A stretch of DNA of 64,000 bases from contig NZ_FYFA01000002.1 in the NCBI RefSeq assembly GCF_900188435.1, forward strand, positions 1,054,001-1,118,000, read 5' to 3'. A program made the position numbers and the translations under genes. This document shows positions 58,894 to 64,000 of this stretch, piece by piece (position 1 is the stretch's first letter; each line of letters begins with the position of its first letter). The stretch is from Marinobacter sp. es.048. GTDB taxonomy: Bacteria; Pseudomonadota; Gammaproteobacteria; Pseudomonadales; Oleiphilaceae. The notes under the pieces are model-generated. The model was not told where the DNA came from. It ran no database searches and saw nothing but the letters and a program-made list of their open reading frames with translations.

Positions 58894-59032
58894 GGACTGG
58901 TTGCCGGGGTTCCCTGATTTGATGGCCAGCTGTCCGGCCTGTACCAAGTTTCGCTGCGTCATTGATGCTATCCGGCGTCCGTTTATGAAACGGGCTCGGC
59001 CACCTGTCAGGCGGCTCACCCTGTCAGGCCAA

Positions 59033-59059
59033 ATAGACAGCAAGCGTAAAGTTTAGTTC
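59033..59059 (-). promoter_or_regulatory. Candidate sigma-E-dependent rpoE promoter
   Basis: On the minus strand GAACTA (59054-59059) and TCTAT (59033-59037) are separated by 16 nt, close to the AlgU/sigma-E consensus GAACTT-N16-TCTGA. It would give positive autoregulation of rpoE as in Pseudomonas. Confidence 0.55.
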
Positions 59060-59096
59060 AATACACGTCCACATTATGGCCTGCGATAACGACCCG

Positions 59097-60701
59097 ATGC
59101 CACAGTCCTTCGAATACGATGTTCTAATTATCGGCAGTGGTGCTGCCGGCCTCACCGTCGCCCTCAACCTTCCGGAGCATCTGAAGGTCTGCGTGGTGAG
59201 CAAGGCGCAGATCAGCAGCGGCGCCACTCTCTGGGCGCAAGGCGGGATCGCCGCGGTTCTGGATGATCAGGATTCCACCGAAAACCACATTACTGACACC
59301 CTGAACGCCGGCGCCGGCCTTTGCCATGAGGATGCCGTGCGCTTCACCGTCGAACATGGCAAGGAAAGCATCAACTGGCTGATTGATTCCGGTGTGGATT
59401 TTACCCGGGATCAGGACGCCCATTACCACTTGACTCGTGAAGGCGGGCACAGCCACCGGCGCATCATTCACGCAGCCGATGCCACCGGCCATGCGGTTTC
59501 AACGACCCTGACGTCCCAGGCAGAGGCACGCCCAAACATCGCACTCATGTCCGGTCGGGTCGCGGTGGACCTGATCACCAATCGCAAACTGTCCCTGCCG
59601 GGAAACCGATGTGTCGGCGCCTACATACTGAATCTTGAAGACAACCACGTGGAACTGTTCCGGGCACGATTCACGGTGATAGCCACTGGCGGCGCGTCCA
59701 AGGCCTACCGCTACACAACCAACCCGGACGGCGCCTCGGGGGACGGTATCGCCATGGCATGGCGGGCCGGCTGCCGGGTAGCGAACATGGAGTTCAACCA
59801 GTTCCACCCTACGTGCCTTTATCATCCCCACGCCAAATCCTTTCTGATCACGGAGGCAGTGCGTGGTGAAGGCGGCCTTCTGAAACTGCCTGATGGCACC
59901 CGGTTCATGGACCGCTTTGATGAGCGCGGCGAGCTGGCGCCCAGGGATATCGTTGCCCGGGCCATTGACCATGAAATGAAGCGGCTGGGCGCGGATCATC
60001 TTTACCTGGACATCAGCCACAAGCCCGCGGACTTCATAAAACACCACTTCCCGACCATCTACGAGAAATGCCTGGGCTTTGGCATCGATATCACCAGTGA
60101 GCCCATTCCTGTAGTGCCGGCCGCTCACTATACCTGCGGCGGTATAATGAGCGACGAGCGCGCCAGAACCGATGTCAACCAGCTCTACGTGGTGGGCGAA
60201 GCTGCCTTCACAGGACTGCACGGTGCCAACCGCATGGCCAGCAACTCTCTGCTGGAATGCCTGGTGTACGGTCGCGCCGCCGCAGCGGATATTACCCGCC
60301 GGGAAGCGGACATTCCGCCACCGCCGGAAGCACCAGACTGGGACGAAAGCCAGGTCCGGGATTCCGATGAAGACGTTGTTATCTCCCACAACTGGGACGA
60401 GCTGCGGCACTTCATGTGGGACTACGTGGGCATTGTGCGGACCACCAAGCGGCTCCAGCGGGCCAAGCACAGGGTGGACCTGCTGTCCGCGGAAATTGGC
60501 GAGTTTTACAGCAATTACCGTGTCACCAATGACCTGCTGGAACTTAGAAATCTGGTCACCGTTTCCGACCTGATCATCTGTTCGGCACTTCAGCGTAGAG
60601 AAAGCCGCGGACTGCACTACACGCTGGATTATCCGGGACTGCTCAATGAGGTCCGTGATACCGTACTGGTTCCCACGACTTACCGAACGCTTGCGCCCTG
60701 A
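59097..60701 (+). CDS. nadB: L-aspartate oxidase
   Basis: This 534-residue FAD enzyme oxidises L-aspartate to iminoaspartate for NAD synthesis. The FAD Rossmann motif [15 protein letters not shown] is at the start; [27 protein letters not shown] and [21 protein letters not shown] are family signatures, and a C-terminal helical domain follows. ATG at 59097 aligns with other NadB proteins; an ATG 7 codons upstream (59076) is possible. No clear ribosome site precedes either. It is divergent from rpoE, as in Pseudomonas. Confidence 0.96.
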   Translation: MPQSFEYDVLIIGSGAAGLTVALNLPEHLKVCVVSKAQISSGATLWAQGGIAAVLDDQDSTENHITDTLNAGAGLCHEDAVRFTVEHGKESINWLIDSGVDFTRDQDAHYHLTREGGHSHRRIIHAADATGHAVSTTLTSQAEARPNIALMSGRVAVDLITNRKLSLPGNRCVGAYILNLEDNHVELFRARFTVIATGGASKAYRYTTNPDGASGDGIAMAWRAGCRVANMEFNQFHPTCLYHPHAKSFLITEAVRGEGGLLKLPDGTRFMDRFDERGELAPRDIVARAIDHEMKRLGADHLYLDISHKPADFIKHHFPTIYEKCLGFGIDITSEPIPVVPAAHYTCGGIMSDERARTDVNQLYVVGEAAFTGLHGANRMASNSLLECLVYGRAAAADITRREADIPPPPEAPDWDESQVRDSDEDVVISHNWDELRHFMWDYVGIVRTTKRLQRAKHRVDLLSAEIGEFYSNYRVTNDLLELRNLVTVSDLIICSALQRRESRGLHYTLDYPGLLNEVRDTVLVPTTYRTLAP

Positions 60702-60729
60702 ACGAACACCGACTCTCTAAAACGATTCA

Positions 60730-61014
60730 ATGGTAAACACTATGTCAGAGACATCTGCATCGTCCGAAAAAGCAGAATTCAACCGCCTGTGGTGGCACAG
60801 CCGTCGCGGCATGCTCGAGCTCGACAACCTCCTGATTCCATTCATGGAAGAGGCCTACCGCGATCTGGCCGCCGACGACCAGGCCCGCTACAAGAAATTG
60901 CTCACCCGCGAGGACAACGACATGTTCGAGTGGTTTATGCAACGCAGCCGCCCGGCAGATCCGGATCTTCAACGCATGGTCGACATCATCCTCAAACGTG
61001 TCCAGCCGGATTGA
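60730..61014 (+). CDS. sdhE: FAD assembly factor SdhE
   Basis: This small (94-residue) protein contains [15 protein letters not shown], which holds the RGxxE motif that helps insert covalent FAD into SdhA and related flavoproteins. A possible second start, ATG at 60742, would shorten it by four residues. It lies 28 nt after nadB and overlaps the next gene by 17 nt. The sdhE-ygfX pair is the locus called cptBA in E. coli, once proposed as a toxin-antitoxin system; the flavinylation role is better supported. Confidence 0.93.
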   Translation: MVNTMSETSASSEKAEFNRLWWHSRRGMLELDNLLIPFMEEAYRDLAADDQARYKKLLTREDNDMFEWFMQRSRPADPDLQRMVDIILKRVQPD

Positions 61015-61462
61015 GCTGACGCTCACCCCCTCCCTGTCGGTTGGCGTCCTCGCAGTGCTGCCCTGGCTGCTGCTACTGGCCTTCCTGCTTATCGCGGCGC
61101 TAGCCGGCAAAACCTGGTTTCTTGTTGGAGCACCGGTTGCACTGGTCGGTGCCACCTTGCAGTATCGGTCCAACGGATTACTGCTGGGCGACAGTTCTGT
61201 GCATGGCCTCCTGATTGAACACGGAAAGATGTACGCCAAAACCGGAGACAACCAGCAGGTCGAGGTGCTTCCGCTGGCGGCCAGTCGGATCTGGTCCGGG
61301 CTGGCGCTCTTGAAACTGCGCCCGAACGGCACCAGATTCCAGTCTTACACCACGATACTGCTGGCACCGTCACCCGGCAGACCGGGTAACGTTTCGGCAG
61401 ACGATTTCCGTCGCTTCAGGGTGTGGCTCAGACTGGGCCGATCCGAGCGACCATCCACCTGA
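60998..61462 (+). CDS. ygfX: YgfX/CptA-like membrane protein
   Basis: This 154-residue protein starts at GTG inside sdhE. Two adjoining membrane helices (about 14-33 and 38-55, [16 protein letters not shown] and [13 protein letters not shown]) precede a soluble cytoplasmic part with [17 protein letters not shown]. The position and membrane-hairpin layout match YgfX (CptA), reported in E. coli to affect the cell division and shape proteins FtsZ and MreB. The match is by position and pattern. Confidence 0.82.
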   Translation: MSSRIELTLTPSLSVGVLAVLPWLLLLAFLLIAALAGKTWFLVGAPVALVGATLQYRSNGLLLGDSSVHGLLIEHGKMYAKTGDNQQVEVLPLAASRIWSGLALLKLRPNGTRFQSYTTILLAPSPGRPGNVSADDFRRFRVWLRLGRSERPST

Positions 61463-61483
61463 TTCACCGATCTGGAGCACGCC

Positions 61484-62479
61484 ATGACCGACACAGACTC
61501 CCCTGTATCAGCCGTTGCAGACTATCCCCTGCCCAACAACGGCTGGGCGGTCCTTGACGACCAGGTGGTTGTGCGCATCAGCGGCCCCGGCACCGATAAG
61601 TTTCTTCAGGGCCAGTTCAGCCAGAACCTGGATGAAGTAACCCCGGACCGCTCCCCAAGAGCCGCCGCTGCGACTCCCAAGGGACGTGCCTACTGCCTTA
61701 CCCGCATGGTCCGGGCAGGCGACGATATCCTGATGGATTTCCCTTCGGAGCTCGCCGACAACATCATCAGCCACTTGCGCAAATACCTGATGCTGTTTCG
61801 TGGGACTACCATGGAGGAGGTCCAGGAGTCCAGAATTATCGGCATTCTTGGCAGCGAATTGGCTGAAAGCCTCGGAGGTGATGCTCTGGACGAACTCAAG
61901 GAGCCTGGCGACTCGAGCCCAGTCAGGGACGGCATACTGGTGAAGACACAACCAACAGCTGAGGGCACAGCCCGCTTCGAGTTCTGGCAGACTGAAGAGA
62001 GTGAACCGGCGCTTCCTGCCGGCGACCAGATGTCCGTCACTGACTGGCAGGCATCCGAGATTGCTGCGGGTGTGGCCTCTCTCACGGCCGCCACACAGGA
62101 GTCCTTCGTGCCACAGATGCTGAACTGGCAGCATGTGGACGGCGTGCATTTCAAGAAAGGTTGCTATACGGGTCAGGAAGTGATTGCCCGGATGCATTTC
62201 CTCGGGCAATTGAAAAAAAGCCTGTTCCGGTTCCGTCTTGAACGTGCGGAAGAGCTGCCCGCCCCCGGAAGCGCCCTCCTTGCTGGCGAACGGTCAGTGG
62301 GAGAAGTGGTGAACTCGGTAAAATACCGCGACAGCAGCATAGAGCTGCTCGCTGTTGTACGTCACGATGCAGCCGAAAATACCCTGCATCCGGACGGCCT
62401 GCCGGAGGCGGTGCTGGCCCCAATGCCACTGCCCTACTCAGTGCCCGAAAGGGAAAAAAGCCCACAATCAGATACATAA
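61484..62479 (+). CDS. ygfZ: Folate-binding protein YgfZ
   Basis: This 331-residue protein of the GcvT fold uses tetrahydrofolate to support iron-sulfur protein assembly and repair. The signature KKGCYTGQEVIAR (Cys in K-G-C-Y-T-G) is intact near residue 225. GGAG lies before the ATG. It follows ygfX by 21 nt, so the nadB-sdhE-ygfX-ygfZ genes probably form one transcript. Confidence 0.94.
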   Translation: MTDTDSPVSAVADYPLPNNGWAVLDDQVVVRISGPGTDKFLQGQFSQNLDEVTPDRSPRAAAATPKGRAYCLTRMVRAGDDILMDFPSELADNIISHLRKYLMLFRGTTMEEVQESRIIGILGSELAESLGGDALDELKEPGDSSPVRDGILVKTQPTAEGTARFEFWQTEESEPALPAGDQMSVTDWQASEIAAGVASLTAATQESFVPQMLNWQHVDGVHFKKGCYTGQEVIARMHFLGQLKKSLFRFRLERAEELPAPGSALLAGERSVGEVVNSVKYRDSSIELLAVVRHDAAENTLHPDGLPEAVLAPMPLPYSVPEREKSPQSDT

Positions 62480-62604
62480 GTTGACAGGCAAACGCGCCAG
62501 AATTTGCTATTTTGCTATGCAGTAGCTCACATATTTGATTGTTCGGATGGTGGGTCAGGCACTCTGGCCACTCTTCCGAATCTTTAAGCGGACCTTTACT
62601 GACC

Positions 62605-63438
62605 ATGTCGAATATTGTTGAAACCATCAAAGCCGATCTCAACGCAGCCATCGAAAATGACAAGCTGGTACTCCCAACTCTTCCGGAGGTAGCGCTTCAG
62701 GTCAGAGATATTGCGCAATCCGAGGATTCTTCAATTGCCGACCTGGTAAAGGTCATCAGCAATGACACAGCTCTGTCCGCGCGTATCATCCGGGTGACCA
62801 ACAGCCCACTGTTTCGCGGTAGTCGCGCCATTGAGAACCTGAACATGGCGGTCAGCCGCCTGGGCATGGCCTACACCAGCAACCTGGCCATGGGCCTGGC
62901 GATGGAGCAGATGTTCCAGGCCACTTCCGACATGATCGACAAGCGCATGCGTGCCACCTGGCAGACCAGTACCGAAGTGGCCGGTGTCTGCCACGTTCTG
63001 GCCCAACACTACACCAAACTCAAGCCGGACCAGGCTACTCTCGCAGGCCTGGTGCATCTGATCGGTGTGCTGCCGATCCTGCGCTATGTGGAAGACCAGG
63101 ATATCCAGATCAGCAGCATCATGCTGGACAATGTGGTTGATGAGCTTCATCCTAAGATCGGCGCGACCATCCTCAAGAAATGGGATTTCCCGAAGGAGCT
63201 TCAGAACGTTCCCCTCGAATACTCCAACTTCAACCGTGAGGTGCCGGCGCCTGACTATGCGGATCTGGTGATGGTTGCCAATCTGCAGCTGGTGGCGGGT
63301 TCAGAGCATCCCTGGAATGAAATGGACTGGACGAAGATTTCGGCCTTTGACCGTCTTGGGTTGGATCCGAATATCGACATGAGCGAGGAAGAGGATCTGA
63401 ACGCCCAGATGGAAGCGGCTATGGCGCTGCTTCAGTAA
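62605..63438 (+). CDS. Stand-alone HDOD-domain protein
   Basis: This 277-residue protein is almost entirely an HDOD domain: LPTLPEVALQVRDIAQ (about 25), DTALSARIIRVTNSPLF, RLGMAYTSNLAMGLAM and LAGLVHLIGVLPIL. HDOD proteins act as ligand-sensing or scaffold modules in signalling; the HD catalytic residues are not present in a hydrolase pattern. ATG at 62605 is chosen over one 22 codons upstream because homology-like sequence begins there. No output domain is attached. It is followed by a large hairpin element. Confidence 0.87.
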   Translation: MSNIVETIKADLNAAIENDKLVLPTLPEVALQVRDIAQSEDSSIADLVKVISNDTALSARIIRVTNSPLFRGSRAIENLNMAVSRLGMAYTSNLAMGLAMEQMFQATSDMIDKRMRATWQTSTEVAGVCHVLAQHYTKLKPDQATLAGLVHLIGVLPILRYVEDQDIQISSIMLDNVVDELHPKIGATILKKWDFPKELQNVPLEYSNFNREVPAPDYADLVMVANLQLVAGSEHPWNEMDWTKISAFDRLGLDPNIDMSEEEDLNAQMEAAMALLQ

Positions 63439-63485
63439 TACCTGCCGCAGTCCCTTGGCCCCCTCGTTTTTGGGGGCTGGCGCGG

Positions 63486-63562
63486 GGGTGGCAGTTTTTT
63501 CCCTCGGGAAAAGAACTCGCTTCGCTCAGACAGCTTTTCCTGTCGGGAAAAAACTGCCACCC
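63486..63562. repeat. Intergenic hairpin element with 18-bp perfect inverted repeat
   Basis: An 18-bp perfect inverted repeat (63486-63503 with 63545-63562) encloses a second 7-bp stem (63507-63513 with 63534-63540) and the loop ACTCGCTTCGCTCAGACA. It lies between the convergent HDOD and ung genes. T-tracts within the arms would let it terminate transcription from both sides; it also looks like a repeated element. No other feature was found in the 166-nt gap. Confidence 0.7.
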
Positions 63563-63604
63563 TCACACCGATAAAAATTGGAAAGGCGCTCCTGACCTGC
63601 CCTC

Positions 63605-64000
63605 TCAGCTCTTCTTGTATCTCTCGATCAACTCAGATTTGCTTGGCAACGCCCAATCAACAGTGGGCCTTCCATGCTGTTGCAACCAGTCGTTCGCCTT
63701 TGAAAAGTGCTTGCAACCGAAGAAACCCCGGTAAGCGCTTAGTGGCGAGGGATGGGGGCCATCGAGGACCAAATGTTTGGTGCGGTCGATGTGCTGGCCT
63801 TTCTTTTTGGCGTAACTGCCCCAGAGCAAAAATACCACGCCTTCCCGTTCGCGGTTGATGGTTTCGATGACCTTGTCGGTGAAGGTTTCCCAGCCTTTGC
63901 CCTGGTGGGCGCCGGCCTGGCCCTGAACGACGGTCAGAACGCTGTTGAGCAGCAACACGCCCTGCTCGGCCCAGGGTTGCAGGCAGCCGTGGTCCGGGGG
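63605..64000 (-). CDS. ung: Uracil-DNA glycosylase, 5' part outside window
   Basis: The frame is open to base 64000 ([24 protein letters not shown]...), so the N-terminal catalytic Asp region lies outside. Visible are [32 protein letters not shown] and the DNA-intercalation motif [17 protein letters not shown] (catalytic His and Leu). This is family-1 Ung, which removes uracil from DNA. It is convergent with the HDOD gene. GTG at 63958 is internal, not a start. Confidence 0.94.
   Translation of the reverse strand, partial: PPDHGCLQPWAEQGVLLLNSVLTVVQGQAGAHQGKGWETFTDKVIETINREREGVVFLLWGSYAKKKGQHIDRTKHLVLDGPHPSPLSAYRGFFGCKHFSKANDWLQQHGRPTVDWALPSKSELIERYKKS

Noticed and set aside
59499..60617. 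372-codon minus-strand frame over nadB
   Set aside because: Shadow of NadB, which has complete FAD motifs.
60730..61462. Toxin-antitoxin system at sdhE-ygfX
   Set aside because: The RGxxE flavinylation motif and the flavoprotein neighbour give a better explanation; toxin role not visible in sequence.

Overview
This window is about 57% GC (estimated by eye), densely coding chromosomal DNA from a gammaproteobacterium. Three things point to Marinobacter or a close relative. First, the housekeeping gene order is Pseudomonas-like: rpoE/algU-mucA-mucB-rseC-mucD, lepA-lepB-rnc-era-recO-pdxJ, gacS-cysM-rlmD-relA-mazG and plsB-rsmJ-tsaB-adk-ppc. Second, there is a 511-residue alcohol-forming fatty acyl-CoA reductase of the wax-ester type found in Marinobacter. 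Third, cyclic-di-GMP and HDOD signalling proteins are abundant. The genus is an inference. I see no prophage, transposase, CRISPR array, rRNA or tRNA.

Layout. 1-783: 3' part of a DUF6279-type gene. 845-5656: a minus-strand catabolic operon (acyl-CoA dehydrogenase, SDR, APH-like kinase, histidine phosphatase-fold protein, second SDR) with a divergent LysR regulator at 5811-6704. 6708-12434: small metabolic and signalling genes (EAL phosphodiesterase, isopropylmalate-type dehydrogenase, lipoprotein, aminotransferase, 2-hydroxyacid dehydrogenase). 12509-17009: LuxR-type response regulator, acetyl-CoA synthetase and the fatty acyl-CoA reductase. 17232-22946: a signalling cluster of a MinD/FleN-like ATPase facing away from an HDOD-GAF-histidine kinase and a REC-PAS-GGDEF-EAL protein. 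23105-24889: a methyltransferase and a DUF2156 acyltransferase-fold protein. 24867-26542: murI and nudC. 26696-36219: plsB, rsmJ, a small unknown gene, tsaB, adk, a YbaK-HDOD fusion and ppc. 36324-36934: two convergent small paralogues. 37071-42477: mazG, relA, rlmD and cysM, with gacS/barA divergent at 42703. 45589-51695: pdxJ, recO, era, rnc, DUF4845, lepB and lepA. 51800-54544: a CHASE-PAS-GGDEF-EAL protein placed between lepA and mucD. 54655-58893: the envelope-stress sigma factor operon. 59097-62479: nadB, sdhE, ygfX and ygfZ. 62605-63438: an HDOD protein. 63605-64000: the C-terminal part of ung, running off the window.

How the genes fit together. Much of the window is housekeeping: envelope stress control (RpoE/MucAB/RseC/MucD), protein export (LepB), ribosome and RNA maturation (LepA, Rnc, Era, RlmD, RsmJ), stringent response (RelA next to MazG), GacS signalling, and precursor and lipid metabolism (MurI, NudC, PlsB, Adk, Ppc, PdxJ, NadB, CysM). 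Lipid and carbon storage chemistry recurs, with an acyl-CoA dehydrogenase operon, Acs, the fatty acyl-CoA reductase and PlsB. Signalling is rich: three EAL proteins (two of them with GGDEF), three HDOD proteins, two sensor kinases and a LuxR-type response regulator.

The less ordinary pieces are the kinase/acyl-CoA dehydrogenase operon, which could act on 4-hydroxyacyl-CoAs; the HDOD-kinase and REC-PAS-GGDEF-EAL pair; the methyltransferase and DUF2156 pair with two TGTCnGACA sites; the YbaK-HDOD fusion; the degenerate EAL protein inserted in the mucD-lepA junction; and two intergenic elements bounded by long inverted repeats.
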